This document shows positions 8,766-20,313 of a stretch of 64,000 nucleotides of DNA, one piece after another. The stretch is taken from NCBI RefSeq assembly GCF_030296595.1, contig NZ_AP027731.1, forward strand, positions 992,001 to 1,056,000, read 5' to 3'. The DNA comes from Naasia aerilata. GTDB taxonomy: Bacteria; Actinomycetota; Actinomycetes; Actinomycetales; Microbacteriaceae. Under the pieces are notes generated by a model that worked only from the letters and a program-made list of their open reading frames with translations, was not told the origin of the DNA and ran no database searches. The translations under genes and the position numbers were made by a program. Positions within the stretch are counted from its first letter, which is position 1. The number at the start of each line of letters is the position of its first letter.

Positions 8766-9756
8766 ATGTCGCGCAGCCAGCGGGTGGCCGTCATCACCGG
8801 CGCATCGAGCGGAATCGGTCGCGCCACCGCGCTGCGATTCGCCGACGCGGGCTGGTCGGTCGTGCTCGCGAGCCGCCGGGGTCCCGCGCTCACCGAGCTG
8901 GCGGAGGAGTGCACCGCGAGGGGCGGCCGCGCGACCGCGGTCCCGACCGACGTCACGGTGCATGCCGAGGTCCAGGCCCTCGCCGATGCCGCCGTCGCCG
9001 CCTATGGCCGCATCGACGTGTGGGTCAACAACGCGGCGGTCTCGGTCTTCGCCCCTTCCTCGAGATGCCGCTCGACGACTTCCGGCGGGTGCTCGATGTC
9101 AACATCCTCGGCTACGTCTACGGCGCCCGCGCAGCTCTCGAGGTCATGACGGAGCAGGGACGCGGCACCCTCCTCAACGTCGCCTCGATCGTCGGGGAGG
9201 TACCGCAGCCCTACACCGCGCCCTATGGCATGTCGAAGGCGGCCGTCCGCGCGCTGAGCATCAGCCTCCGCTCCGAGATGTGGCTGCAGGGCCGCAAGCG
9301 GATCAAGGTGTGCACGGTGCTGCCCGCGACGATCGACACCCCTTCTTCCGGCACTCCGCCAACTACACCGGCCGTCAGGTGGTGGCGATGCCGCCCGTGT
9401 ACCCCGCCGACAAGGTCGCCCGGGCCATCGTCGCTCTCGCGGACGCCCCCAAGGACGAGGTCGTGGTGGGCGGCGTCGGCAAAGCGATGGTCAAGCAGCA
9501 CCGGGTCTCGCCCGGCACCGTCGAGGCGCAGATGGCGGTGCAGGTGGAGAAGACCCACCTCTCCCGGCACACGCCGGCCGAGGACACGACCGCGGCGATC
9601 TACGAGCCGTTTGAGGACGCGTCCGATCCGGAGGTCGGCGGCGGCTGGGAGGGCGGCAAGCGCACGAACCGCCGGAAGGCGGCCGGCGTCGCCGGGGTCG
9701 TCGGCGCCGCGGCGCTCGCGTTCGCGGCCATCCGGGGCCGCACGTCGAAGGGCTGA
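8766..9756 (+). CDS. SDR family oxidoreductase (two frameshifts)
   Basis: About 330 residues after restoring two single bases, at CCCC runs 9053-9056 and 9340-9343. The NAD(P)-binding motif TGASSGIG is near residues 12-19, NNAA near 92, and the catalytic YGMSK lies in the second segment. The long C-terminus carries a hydrophobic GVAGVVGAAALAFAAI segment, so it may be membrane-anchored. AGGAGG precedes the ATG by 5 bases. The substrate is unknown. As written the protein would stop early. Confidence 0.85.
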
Positions 9757-9775
9757 GCGTCCCGTCCTGCAGGCG

Positions 9776-9863
9776 CTGACCGAGTCAAGGAGAAGCGGGC
9801 CTTCGGCGGCCGGCGGATGCGCTTCTGGGCGCCTCGGGGGCCGGTTCTCCTTGATTTGGTCAG
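9776..9863. repeat. Intergenic palindrome (CCAAATCAAGGA family, copy 1)
   Basis: The right arm TTCTCCTTGATTTGGTCAG (9845-9863) faces 9776-9794. All 19 positions pair if two G-T contacts (G-U in RNA) are allowed. It sits between the convergent SDR and cysE genes. The same arm core recurs at 48324-48411. Downstream, GGTCAGG-like words recur near 9858, 9878 and 9899. Confidence 0.82.
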
Positions 9864-9915
9864 GGGGCCGGGAATTCGGTCAGGAGGCGCGGGATCCGGT
9901 CGGGTGCCGCAGAGG

Positions 9916-10449
9916 TCAGCCCCGGGCGATGTCCGCGTCGGCGCGGCGGGGACGCACGACTGCGGGCACTCCGACGAGGAGGGAGTGCGGCGGGGCGTCG
10001 TGCAGGACCACCGCGCCCGCGCCGATGAGGGTGTCCGAGCCGATGACGACCGGCCCGAGGAGCGTGGCTCCCGCGCCGATCACCACCCGGTCGCCGACTG
10101 TCGGATGGCGCTTCTCGTGGCGGAGGCTCGTGCCGCCCAGGGTGACCCCGTGGTACATCAGCACGTCGTCGCCGACCTCCGCGGTCTCGCCGATGACGAC
10201 GCCCATGCCGTGGTCGATGAACAGCCGGCGGCCGATGCGGGCGCCGGGGTGGATCTCGATCCCGGTGAGGAAGCGGGCGAACTGGGACAGCATCCGCGCC
10301 GGCAGGCGGAGCCCCAGGCGCCAGAGCCGCGAGCTGACCCGGTGCGCCCAGAGGGCGTGCAGGCCGGGGTAGAGCAGGCCGACCTCGGCCCGGCTGCGGG
10401 CCGCCGGGTCGCGCGCCATCGCGCTTGAGATGTCTTCGCGGACGCCCAA
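9916..10449 (-). CDS. cysE: Serine O-acetyltransferase
   Basis: A 177-residue enzyme that acetylates L-serine with acetyl-CoA, the first step of cysteine synthesis. It has the short N-terminal helical part and a left-handed beta-helix of hexapeptide repeats. The catalytic His is in the [12 protein letters not shown] motif and a second in YHGVTLGG. The start is TTG at 10449, one base after the cysK stop, giving the family-like VREDI..RDPAARS beginning. It is translationally coupled to cysK; the product O-acetylserine is the cysK substrate. Confidence 0.95.
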   Translation of the reverse strand: MGVREDISSAMARDPAARSRAEVGLLYPGLHALWAHRVSSRLWRLGLRLPARMLSQFARFLTGIEIHPGARIGRRLFIDHGMGVVIGETAEVGDDVLMYHGVTLGGTSLRHEKRHPTVGDRVVIGAGATLLGPVVIGSDTLIGAGAVVLHDAPPHSLLVGVPAVVRPRRADADIARG

Positions 10450-10450
10450 C

Positions 10451-11386
10451 TCAGTCGGCGAGGTCCGCGTAGAGCACCGTCGAGAGGTACCGCTCGCCGT
10501 AGCTCGCCACGACGACCACGATGGTCTTCCCCGCGTTCTCGGGGCGCTTGGCGAGCTGGACAGCGGCGTGCACGGTGGCGCCCGAGGAGATGCCCGCGAG
10601 GATGCCCTCCTCGGCGGCGAGGCGGCGTGCCATCGCGACGGACTCCGTGATGTCCACGTCGATCACCTCGTCGTAGACGGTGCGGTCGAGAATCTCGGGA
10701 ACGAAGTTCGCGCCGATCCCCTGGATCTTGTGCGGGCCGGGCTGGCCGCCGTTGAGGATCGGCGACTCCTTCGGCTCGACGGCGACGACCTGCAGCCCGG
10801 GCTTCTGCTCCTTGAGGAAGCCGCCCGCGCCGGTGATCGTGCCGCCCGTGCCGATGCCGGCGACGAAGATGTCCACGGCGCCTTCCGTGTCCTCCCACAC
10901 CTCGGGGCCCGTCGTGGCGCGGTGCACGGCAGGGTTCGCCTCGTTCTCGAACTGGCGCGCACGGATGGCGCCCGGCGTGCTTGCGATGATCTCCTCGACC
11001 TTGTTCACCGCGCCGCGCATGCCCTCGGACCCGGGCGTGAGCACCAGCTCCGCACCATATGCACGGAGAAGCATGCGCCGCTCGATGCTCATGGTCTCCG
11101 GCATGGTGAGGATGACCTTGTAGCCCCGCGCCGCACCCACCATGGCGAGGGCGATACCGGTGTTGCCGCTCGTGGCCTCGACGATGGTGCCGCCGGGCTT
11201 CAGCTCACCGGAGGCCGCGGCGGCCTCGACGATGGCGACGCCGATGCGGTCCTTGACGCTCGCCGACGGGTTGTAGAACTCGAGCTTCGCGACCACGGTC
11301 GCCTCCGCGCCGTCGGTCACGCGGTTGAGGCGCACGAGCGGGGTCTTGCCGAAGGCCTCGGTGATGGAGGACAGGATGCGGGTCAT
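10451..11386 (-). CDS. cysK: Cysteine synthase (O-acetylserine sulfhydrylase)
   Basis: A 311-residue PLP enzyme of fold type II that makes cysteine from O-acetylserine and sulfide. K45 in the SVKDRIG motif is the PLP lysine, TSGNTG (70-75) the substrate loop and GIGTGGT (175-181) the phosphate loop. AAAGGA lies about 6 bases before the ATG. The gene is followed directly by cysE and preceded after 10 bp by a membrane-protein gene. Confidence 0.97.
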   Translation of the reverse strand: MTRILSSITEAFGKTPLVRLNRVTDGAEATVVAKLEFYNPSASVKDRIGVAIVEAAAASGELKPGGTIVEATSGNTGIALAMVGAARGYKVILTMPETMSIERRMLLRAYGAELVLTPGSEGMRGAVNKVEEIIASTPGAIRARQFENEANPAVHRATTGPEVWEDTEGAVDIFVAGIGTGGTITGAGGFLKEQKPGLQVVAVEPKESPILNGGQPGPHKIQGIGANFVPEILDRTVYDEVIDVDITESVAMARRLAAEEGILAGISSGATVHAAVQLAKRPENAGKTIVVVVASYGERYLSTVLYADLAD

Positions 11387-11396
11387 GGAGTTCCTT

Positions 11397-11966
11397 TCAG
11401 GCCGTCTTGGCTCTGCGGGGGATCATCAGGAGGGTCGTGAGGCTCACGATGATGAGCAGGACCGCTCCGATGCTGACGAGTGCGGCGAGGCCCGCCGCGG
11501 GGAGCACGAACATCGCGACGCCGGCCGCGATCGAGACGATGCCGCTCACGAAGCCGAACCAGCGGGGGTGGATGGCGCCCCGCACGCCGGCGAGCAGGTC
11601 GACCAGCCCGTCCGCGATCCAGCCGAGGCCGATCACGATGGCGAGCACGACGAGTGAGCGGAACGGGTTCGACAGGCACAGGATGCCGGCGATGACGACG
11701 AGTGCGCCGAGCACCGCGTTGAGCCAGCGCAGCGGAACGGTGAGCTCGGCCGCGATGACGGCGGACATGATGCGGAAGATGCCGGTCGCGACGAGGAAGC
11801 TGCCGAAGAGGACGGCGACCGTGTACAGGGTCGCGCCGGGGAAGAGCAGACCGATGACGCCGAGCAGGAGACCCACCACCGCGACGGCGACGATCTGACC
11901 GCGGTGGATCCTGGCCATCCACGCCAGCGTGCCGACGGGACTCGAGGAGGTGGGGGTGCTGGTCAT
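11397..11966 (-). CDS. HdeD family membrane protein
   Basis: A 189-residue protein with about six hydrophobic segments, two of them in repeating VxGxLxLxxPxxxL units (for example [13 protein letters not shown] and [12 protein letters not shown]), as in the HdeD/DUF308 family. The role of the family is poorly defined (acid-stress links in E. coli). AGGAAGAAGG upstream supports ATG 11966. It lies 10 bp upstream of cysK on the same strand and may head that operon. Confidence 0.85.
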   Translation of the reverse strand: MTSTPTSSSPVGTLAWMARIHRGQIVAVAVVGLLLGVIGLLFPGATLYTVAVLFGSFLVATGIFRIMSAVIAAELTVPLRWLNAVLGALVVIAGILCLSNPFRSLVVLAIVIGLGWIADGLVDLLAGVRGAIHPRWFGFVSGIVSIAAGVAMFVLPAAGLAALVSIGAVLLIIVSLTTLLMIPRRAKTA

Positions 11967-12078
11967 GGTGACCTTCTTCCTGCGGCGATGCGCGCTCCCA
12001 GTGTGGCAGGACCACCGGGCGCCCGCCGACTCGCGTCCCGGGGTTGCGATGGCGGCCACCCTGCCGCGTTGGTGCCGG

Positions 12079-13963
<1,885 letters not shown>

Positions 13964-13984
13964 GAGTTCATTGTGGCGGACGCG

Positions 13985-14860
13985 TCACGGGGTCGCGGGC
14001 GAGAACGTGTCGCAGCCCTCGGGACCGTTCTGGTATCCGCTGAGGAACCACTGCTGCCGCTTCTCGCTGGAGCCATGCGTCCAGGTCTCGGAGTGCGCGT
14101 CCGTCCCCTGGATCCGGTCGTCGCCCACGGCCGATGCGGCGCTCAGCGCGTCAGCGATCTGCGCATCGGTGATGGGCTCGAGGAACGGGGTGCCCGAGGC
14201 ATCCTCGGTCCGGGAGGCGGCCGCCGCCCAGGCGCCCGCGTAGCAGTCCGCCTGCAGCTCCACGCGGACGCTGCCCGACGACGGCCCGGTCTCGCCGCTC
14301 TGCGACGCCTGAAGTGCCCCGGTGAGGTTCTGGATGTGGTGACCCCACTCGTGCGCGACGACGTAGAGCTGCGCCAGCGGTCCACCGCTCGCCCCGTACT
14401 TGTTCGTGAGGTCGTCGTAGAAGCCGGTGTCGAGGTACACGGTCGTGTCCGGAGGGCAGTAGAAGGGTCCGACGGCGGACGTGGCCGCGCCGCATCCGGT
14501 GTCCTGCTGCCCGGTGAACAGGATGAAGTCCGGAGTGAAGTAGTTGTCGATGCCGAGGGACGGGGCCTCCGCGGCCCAGTAGTCGTCGAGCGCCGTGGCC
14601 GCGCCGACCATGCGGCAGTCGATGGAGGCGTTCGCATCCTGTCCGGTGTCGCACTGCTCGAGCGACTGGTCCTCTGAGGGAGCAGGCCCGGTGCCGCCTC
14701 CGCCGCCCGCGATCCCGCTGAGATCGACGCCCAGGAGCTGCGAGATGAGGAAGATGGCGATCGCCCCCACGCCGCCGCCCACGCCGATGCCCGCCGCGGT
14801 CCTCCCCCGGCTGCGCTTCACCTTGTTGGGGTCGAGGCGCGCGTTGTCGTTGAACGTCAT
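13985..14860 (-). CDS. Neutral zinc metallopeptidase, membrane-anchored (YpfJ/KPN_02809 type)
   Basis: A 291-residue protein with one N-terminal membrane segment (about 24-44), a Gly-rich linker and an extracellular peptidase domain. The zinc motif HEWGHH is at 170-175 and the third ligand is probably the Glu of VELQADCYAG. Four cysteines in the domain may form disulfides. The start at 14860 follows the usual MTFNDNARLD opening. Substrates are unknown for the family. It is followed closely by the CDF gene on the same strand (21 bp). Confidence 0.9.
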   Translation of the reverse strand: MTFNDNARLDPNKVKRSRGRTAAGIGVGGGVGAIAIFLISQLLGVDLSGIAGGGGGTGPAPSEDQSLEQCDTGQDANASIDCRMVGAATALDDYWAAEAPSLGIDNYFTPDFILFTGQQDTGCGAATSAVGPFYCPPDTTVYLDTGFYDDLTNKYGASGGPLAQLYVVAHEWGHHIQNLTGALQASQSGETGPSSGSVRVELQADCYAGAWAAAASRTEDASGTPFLEPITDAQIADALSAASAVGDDRIQGTDAHSETWTHGSSEKRQQWFLSGYQNGPEGCDTFSPATP

Positions 14861-14964
14861 GCCTCGACCGTAGCGGCGGCTCCCGAACCGAGAGCGAGGG
14901 GTTGACGGATCCTCGGATCGGCGTCCGGCGAGGAGGCCCGACTCAGTGGCGCACGAGGCCCGGG

Positions 14965-16506
14965 TCAGTCCCCGGCCGGGGCGGCGAGGGCGCGGACGGT
15001 GTCGATCGTGTCCGCCTCCGCCGCGGTCTTGTCCTCGCGGTAGCGCAGCACGCGGGCGAACCGCAGGGCGAGGCCGCCGGGGTACCGGCTCGAGCGCTGC
15101 AGTCCGTCGAACGCGATCTCGACCACCTGCTCGGGCCGCAGCCGCACCGTCCACCCGTCGTCCTCGACCGCCAGCTCACCGAACCTCGCGGTCTGCCAGG
15201 CCAGCATCTCGTCGGTCATGCCTTTGAAGGTCTTGCCGAGCATCACGAATCCCCCGTCGGGGTCCCGTGCGCCCAGGTGGATGTTGGAGAGGAGGCCGCG
15301 CCGACGCCCGGACCCGCGCTCGACAGCCAGGACGACGAGATCGAGCGTGTGCCGCGGCTTGACCTTGACCCACGCGGATCCGCGACGCCCCGCCTCGTAG
15401 CCGGCGGCCGTGTCCTTGACGACGACCCCCTCCTGGCCGGCGGCGACCCACCCCGCGAAGGCCGCCTCGGCGACGGCCACGTCTGCGGTGACCACGCGTT
15501 CGACGACGGAGCCGGGCGCGATCCGATCGAGCACGGCGAGGCGCTCGGTCAGCGGCGCGTCGAGGAGGTCGGTTCCGTCGACGTGCAGCACATCGAAGAA
15601 GAAGGGAGTCAGGCCGACGGCCGCGGCCACCTCGGCGTCGCTGGTGGCGCTGCGCGCGGCGGTCTCCTGGAACGGCCGCGGACGGCCCGAGGCGTCCAGG
15701 GCGATGGCCTCGCCGTCGAGCACGGCCGCCTGCACGGGCATCCGCCGAACGACCTCCACCAGGTCGGGGACGCGGTCGGTGATGTCGTCGAGGCTGCGGG
15801 TGTACACGCGGACGTCGTCCCCCGAGCGGTGGACCTGGATGCGGATGCCGTCGAGCTTGGCGTCCACGGCCACCTCGCGGCCCTCGAAGCCGGCGAGCGC
15901 GGCGGCGACATCGGGGGCGGAGGCGGCGAGCATGGGACGGACGGGGCGACCGACGGCGAGGCCGAACCCCTCCAGCGCCGCCAGCGCCGCCTCGGGCGAT
16001 CCGGCCAGCAGCGCCGCCTCCGCCACCGGCTCGGTGGCGCCCGCCAGCATGGCGGCGCGGCGCACCGCGGCCGCCGGGATCCCCGCCGCCTCCGCGACCG
16101 CGTCCAGCAGCAGCGAGTCCAGCGCGCCCTGGCGCAGCTCGCCTGCGACGAGACCGCGCAGCAGGTTCTGCTCCTCTGCGGTCGCTGCGGCGAAGAGCTC
16201 GGCGGCGATGGCCGTTCTGGCTCCCGCGGACCCGGGACCCGCGAGGCCCGCCATGCGCTCGAAGGCGGCATCCACGGCGAGCACCTCGAGCGACGCCTCG
16301 GCCGCCGGAGACGGCATGCCTGAGAGCGACCGCCAGCCCAGGCCGGTCCGCCGCTGACGGAGCTCGCCCGCCAGGTACCGGGCGACGACCGGCACCTCCT
16401 CGGGCGCGGTGCGCAGCAGGAGGGCCGCGAGCAGGCGCCGCTTCGCGATCCGCGAGCTCGTGGCGGCGAGCGAGGTCGAGGTCGCGGCGACGTCGGCGAG
16501 CTTCAT
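14965..16506 (-). CDS. ATP-dependent DNA ligase (LigB type)
   Basis: A 513-residue stand-alone ATP-dependent DNA ligase resembling mycobacterial LigB, additional to the NAD-dependent LigA that bacteria use for replication. It has an N-terminal helical DNA-binding domain, then the nucleotidyltransferase domain with the adenylated lysine K217 in AKLDGIRIQ (motif I), later motif V AWVKVKPRH, and an OB-fold end with RLRPEQVVEI. It probably serves DNA repair. AGGATGGG precedes ATG 16506. The assignment is confident. Confidence 0.93.
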   Translation of the reverse strand: MKLADVAATSTSLAATSSRIAKRRLLAALLLRTAPEEVPVVARYLAGELRQRRTGLGWRSLSGMPSPAAEASLEVLAVDAAFERMAGLAGPGSAGARTAIAAELFAAATAEEQNLLRGLVAGELRQGALDSLLLDAVAEAAGIPAAAVRRAAMLAGATEPVAEAALLAGSPEAALAALEGFGLAVGRPVRPMLAASAPDVAAALAGFEGREVAVDAKLDGIRIQVHRSGDDVRVYTRSLDDITDRVPDLVEVVRRMPVQAAVLDGEAIALDASGRPRPFQETAARSATSDAEVAAAVGLTPFFFDVLHVDGTDLLDAPLTERLAVLDRIAPGSVVERVVTADVAVAEAAFAGWVAAGQEGVVVKDTAAGYEAGRRGSAWVKVKPRHTLDLVVLAVERGSGRRRGLLSNIHLGARDPDGGFVMLGKTFKGMTDEMLAWQTARFGELAVEDDGWTVRLRPEQVVEIAFDGLQRSSRYPGGLALRFARVLRYREDKTAAEADTIDTVRALAAPAGD

Positions 16507-16586
16507 GTGCCCATCCTGCCCGGCCCCACCGTCACCCGTACGATCACGGTCACCGTCGCGGGCCCTCACGGCGCACGGTCGGATCT

Positions 16587-16671
16587 CTCCCTCAGCAGGC
16601 ACTTTCCGGCATCAGCAGGCCGGAAACCCCGAATCCGGCCTGCCCGGGACGGATTCTGCCTGCTGAGGGAG
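16587..16671. repeat. Intergenic palindrome with two inner hairpins
   Basis: A perfect 15-bp arm pair, CTCCCTCAGCAGGCA (16587-16601) with 16657-16671. The 55-bp interior splits into two perfect hairpins: TTTCCGGC/GCCGGAAA (16603-16610 with 16619-16626) and GAATCCG/CGGATTC (16631-16637 with 16650-16656). The whole could fold as a three-way junction. It ends 4 bp from the GNAT stop codon. Confidence 0.88.
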
Positions 16672-16675
16672 GGGG

Positions 16676-17224
16676 CTAAGCCATCCAGGCGGGTGTCCGG
16701 GAGAGCCGGTAGAGAACGTGGCGCCGGAGCGGATGCCCCTCCTGGAGCGAGGGGTGGTCGAAGTCGTCGGCGGCATCGTGGGTCATCGCGAGGCGGCGCA
16801 TCACCGCCCGCGAGCGCTCGTTGCCCTCGGCGGTGAAGGAGACGATCTGGTCCAGACCGAGGTCCTCGAAGCCGTACCGGAGGGCGGCCCTCGCCGCCTC
16901 CGTTGCGTAGCCGAAGCCCCACGCGCGGCGGTCGAGCCGCCAGCCCACCTCGACCGCCGGAGTGAAATGCGCGGAGAAGGCCGGTCGTGCCAGACCGGTG
17001 AACCCCACGAAGCCCGGATGTGGGCCGTCGACGACCTCGACGGCCCACAGGCCCCACCCGTTCTCCGTCAGGTGCTGCCGGGCGCGATCGGCGAGTGCAT
17101 CACTCGCCTCCCGGCCCAACGGCGCGGGGAAGTGCCGCATCACCTCGGGGTCGGCGTTCAGCGCGGCGAAGAGCGGCAGGTCGTCGTCCCGCCACTGGCG
17201 GAGCAGGAGCCGGTTGGTGCGCAT
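16676..17224 (-). CDS. GNAT family N-acetyltransferase (RimJ/RimL-like)
   Basis: A 182-residue acetyltransferase. It starts with TNRLLLRQWRDDDL, typical of the RimJ/RimL subgroup, has VEVGWRLDRRAWGFGYATEA as the acetyl-CoA motif A region, and NERSRAVMRRLAM as the motif B end. Such enzymes acetylate ribosomal-protein N-termini or small amines; the target here cannot be inferred. It is the lone gene between RecQ and DNA ligase, all on the minus strand, flanked on both sides by palindromic elements. Confidence 0.88.
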   Translation of the reverse strand: MRTNRLLLRQWRDDDLPLFAALNADPEVMRHFPAPLGREASDALADRARQHLTENGWGLWAVEVVDGPHPGFVGFTGLARPAFSAHFTPAVEVGWRLDRRAWGFGYATEAARAALRYGFEDLGLDQIVSFTAEGNERSRAVMRRLAMTHDAADDFDHPSLQEGHPLRRHVLYRLSRTPAWMA

Positions 17225-17274
17225 TCGTCGAGTCTGCCCTCGCTCCGCCCGGTTCTCGTCAGAGGGGTGTCTTC

Positions 17275-17343
17275 AGCAGGACTCCGTGCGCTGAGCAGGA
17301 TCCCGCGCCGACTCCGGTCCTGCTCAAGAGACGGTGTCCTGCT
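17275..17343. repeat. Intergenic nested palindrome (AGCAGGA type)
   Basis: The outer stem pairs AGCAGGAC-T-CCGT (17275-17287) with 17331-17343, twelve pairs around one T-T mismatch. The inner stem is TGAGCAGGA/TCCTGCTCA (17292-17300 with 17318-17326), perfect. The AGCAGGA word thus appears in both nested stems. It begins 50 bp upstream of the GNAT start. Confidence 0.78.
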
Positions 17344-17408
17344 CGAGTTCCAGGAGGGTGGGCGACGGTCCCCGTGCGACGACCGGACCCGCGGGTGGAC
17401 AACTGGAG

Positions 17409-17465
17409 GGGTCGGATCGGGCATTGCGGGCCGAAGCGGCGGCCCGGGATGCCCGAATCGGCCCG
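17409..17465. repeat. Intergenic palindrome (CCCGAATCGGCCCG family, copy 1)
   Basis: The right arm ATGCCCGAATCGGCCC (17449-17464) pairs with 17409-17424 over 16 positions with two G-T contacts and one mismatch. The inner hairpin CGGGCC/GGCCCG is at 17427-17432 with 17441-17446. An alternative stem pairs 17427-17434 with 17458-17465 (8 bp perfect). The right arm recurs at 61299-61314. Confidence 0.8.
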
Positions 17466-17506
17466 TCGACGCTCGGGGCACTCCGCGCACCCGCCGGCCA
17501 CCGCGG

Positions 17507-19352
17507 TCAGGCTGCGGCGAGCACCTCGAGGAGCGCTTCGCCGTAGCGGTCGAGCTTTGCCTGACCGACGCCCGTGACCGTGGCGAGCTCGGACAGCGAC
17601 GACGGCTTCCGCGTGGCAAGCTCGCGCAGCGTCGCATCGTTGAAGACGACGTAGGCGGGCACGGCCTGCTCGCGGGCGGCGCCGGCCCGCCACTCGCGGA
17701 GGCGCTCGAACAGCGGCATCGCGTCGGCAGGCAGGTCGGCGACGGCGCGCTTGCCCGCGCTGCGGGATCGCTCCGCCCGCTCGGGATCCTTGCGGAGCCG
17801 CACCTGCCGCTCGCCCGAGAGCACGCTCGCGCTGCCGGGCGTCAGGACGAGGGTGCCGTAGCCGTCCTCGGTCACCCCGATGAGGTTCTGCGCCAGCATC
17901 TGGCGGAGCACGCCGCGCCACTGCTGCTCGGCCAGGTCGGCGCCGATGCCCCAGGTCGCCAGGTTCTCGTGGCTGTGCTGCTTGGTGCGCGGGGTCTCCT
18001 TGCCGCGCAGGATGTCGATGATCTGGCCGCCGCCGAAGCGCTGGCTGCGCTCCCGCTGAAGGCGGACCACGGTGGACAGCAGCTTCTGCGCGGCGATGGT
18101 GCCGTCCCACGTCTCGGGCTTCACGAGGCACGTGTCGCAGTTGCCGCAGGCCTCCGCGCCCTCCTGGCCGAAGTAGGCGAGCAGGCGCGAGCGGCGGCAG
18201 TCGACGGTCTCGCAGAGGGCGAGCATGGCGTCCAGGTTCGCGGCGAGGCGCCGGCGGTGCGCCGCGTCCCCTCGGACGTGTCGATCATCCGCCGCTGCTG
18301 CACGACGTCCTGCAGTCCGTAGGCGAGCCAGGCGGTGGCCGGCAGGCCGTCGCGGCCGGCACGCCCGGTCTCCTGGTAGTACCCCTCGACCGACTTCGGC
18401 AGGTCGATGTGCGCGACGAACCGCACGTCGGGCTTGTCGATGCCCATGCCGAACGCGATGGTGGCGACCATCACGATTCCATCCTCGCGGAGGAACCGCT
18501 GCTGGTTGGCGGCGCGCACCCGGGCGTCGAGGCCCGCGTGGTAGGGAAGCGCCGTGATTCCGGACGCGGCGAGGAACTCCGCCGTCTGGTCGACGCTCGC
18601 GCGCGACAGCGCGTAGACGATGCCGGCGTCACCGGGGTGCTCGGTGCGGAGGAAGTCGAGCAGCTGCTTGCGCGGCTCGGCCTTCGGGACGATCCGGTAC
18701 TGGATGTTCGGGCGGTCGAAGCTCGACACGTACGACTGCGCGTCCTCGAGCCGCAGCCGCGAGATGAGCTCGCGGTGGGTCGCCTGGGTGGCGGTGGCCG
18801 TGAGGGCCAGGCGGGGCACCTGAGGCCACCGCTCCCCCAGGTCGCCGAGCGTCAGGTAGTCGGGACGGAAGTCGTGCCCCCACTGGGCGACGCAGTGGGC
18901 CTCGTCGATGGCCAGCACGGACAGGCCGCCGCGCGCCTCCACGTTGTCGAGCAGGCGCCGGGTGGACTCGAGCGCAAGGCGCTCCGGCGCCACGTAGAGC
19001 ACGTCCACCGCACCCTCGAGCAGAGCCGACTCGACGCGCGAGCGCTCCCCGAGTCCTGGGTGGAGTTGAGGAACTCGGCACGGGCGCCGACCGCGCGGAG
19101 CGCATCGACCTGGTCCTGCATGAGGGCGATGAGGGGCGAGACGACCACCCCGGTGCCGCGTCGCGCGAGGGCGGGCACCTGGTAGCAGAGCGACTTGCCG
19201 CCGCCCGTCGGCATGAGGACGACCGCGTCCCCGCCCGCCGTGACGTGCTCGATGATGGCTGCCTGATCGCCGCGGAACTGGTCGTACCCGAAGACCGAGC
19301 GGAGGATCTCGAGCGGCTCGCGGGCGAGGACGGCGTCGGGCATGCGGGCCAT
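17507..19352 (-). CDS. recQ: ATP-dependent DNA helicase RecQ (two frameshifts)
   Basis: About 615 residues after restoring two bases, at CCCC runs (plus strand) 18268-18271 and 19047-19050. Motif [17 protein letters not shown] box [15 protein letters not shown], motif [14 protein letters not shown], the zinc-binding CGNCDTC of the RQC domain and a C-terminal HRDC domain ([19 protein letters not shown]) are all present. RecQ unwinds DNA 3'-5' in recombination repair. The start could be ATG 19352 or 19343. Three separate fragments would be made from the sequence as written. Confidence 0.9.
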
Positions 19353-19420
19353 GCTAGCCCGGCCATCCGACACCTCCCCGAGTCGCGCGGAGAGTCGGAT
19401 CCTGCCTGCCGTAGGCGAGG

Positions 19421-20289
19421 ATGGGGAGGATGTCGGCTCTCTTCGCCGCGCTGTTCGGAGTGTCCGGCGCAATCGTCTACGGGGCGGCCGACTTCTTCGG
19501 CGGCATCGCGTCGCGACGCGTCGGCGCGCTCCGGGCGGCCGGGATCGCGGCCCTCTCGGGCCTGGCGGTGCTGCTGGTCGCGTTCCCGCTCGTCGGCGGC
19601 CGCTACTCCGCTGACGCGCTCTTCTTCGGCATCCTGTCCGGAGTGGCCGGAGCGGGCGCGCTCTCCTCCTCTACGCGTGTCTCGCGCTCGGCCCGATGAG
19701 CGTGCTCTCACCCATCACCGCGCTCGTGTCGGCCGTGGTCCCGATGACCTGGGGGCTGGTCCTCGGCGAGCGCCTCGGACCGCTGGGGTCGATCGGGCTC
19801 GTCCTCGCTCTCGCGGCGGTCGTGCTGGTCGCCTTCGTTCCGGAGCGGACGGCCGTGCGCGCGTCGCCCCGGGGCATCCTCATGGCGGTCGGCGCAGGCA
19901 CGCTCATCGGGGTGTTCCTCGTGCTGATCGACGCGGCGCCGGACGACTCCGGCCTCTTGCCGCTGCTCGCCAACCGGACGGTCAACGCGGCCCTGATGTT
20001 CGCGGCCGTCGGCATCCTCGCCTTGCGCGGAGCACCGCGGACCCGCGACGCGGCAGGTCGGGGGCTCCGGCTCGCCCTCCTGTGCGGCGCGCTGGACGGG
20101 ACCGCGAACGCCCTGCTCCTCGCCGGGGTCCGCACCGGCGACCTGACGGTCGTGTCCGTGCTCACCGCCCTCTATCCAGCGGGCACGATCGTGCTCGCCG
20201 CGCTGGTCCTGCGCGAGCGGATCACGAAGCTGCAGGCGTTCGGGCTGGTGCTCGCCTTCGTGGCCGCCGCTCTGCTCGCCGTCGACTGA
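19421..20289 (+). CDS. EamA/DMT-type transporter (one frameshift)
   Basis: About 289 residues after restoring one base near 19664-19669 (again a TCTCC(C)TC context). Ten hydrophobic segments in two halves fit the drug/metabolite transporter superfamily; MSVLSPITALVSAVVPMTWG and LTVVSVLTALYPAGTIVLAALVLRE-type segments open the fourth and ninth helices. The substrate is unknown. The start is ATG 19421 or 19430; neither has a well-spaced ribosome-binding site. It diverges from recQ and converges on the helicase gene. Confidence 0.8.
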
Positions 20290-20313
20290 GCGGCGCCGAT
20301 CGACCGGCGCCGC

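Noticed and set aside
9858-9905. Short GGTCAGG-like direct repeats as a regulatory array
   Set aside because: Three loosely spaced 6-7-bp words in GC-rich sequence are too weak to call separately from the adjoining palindrome.
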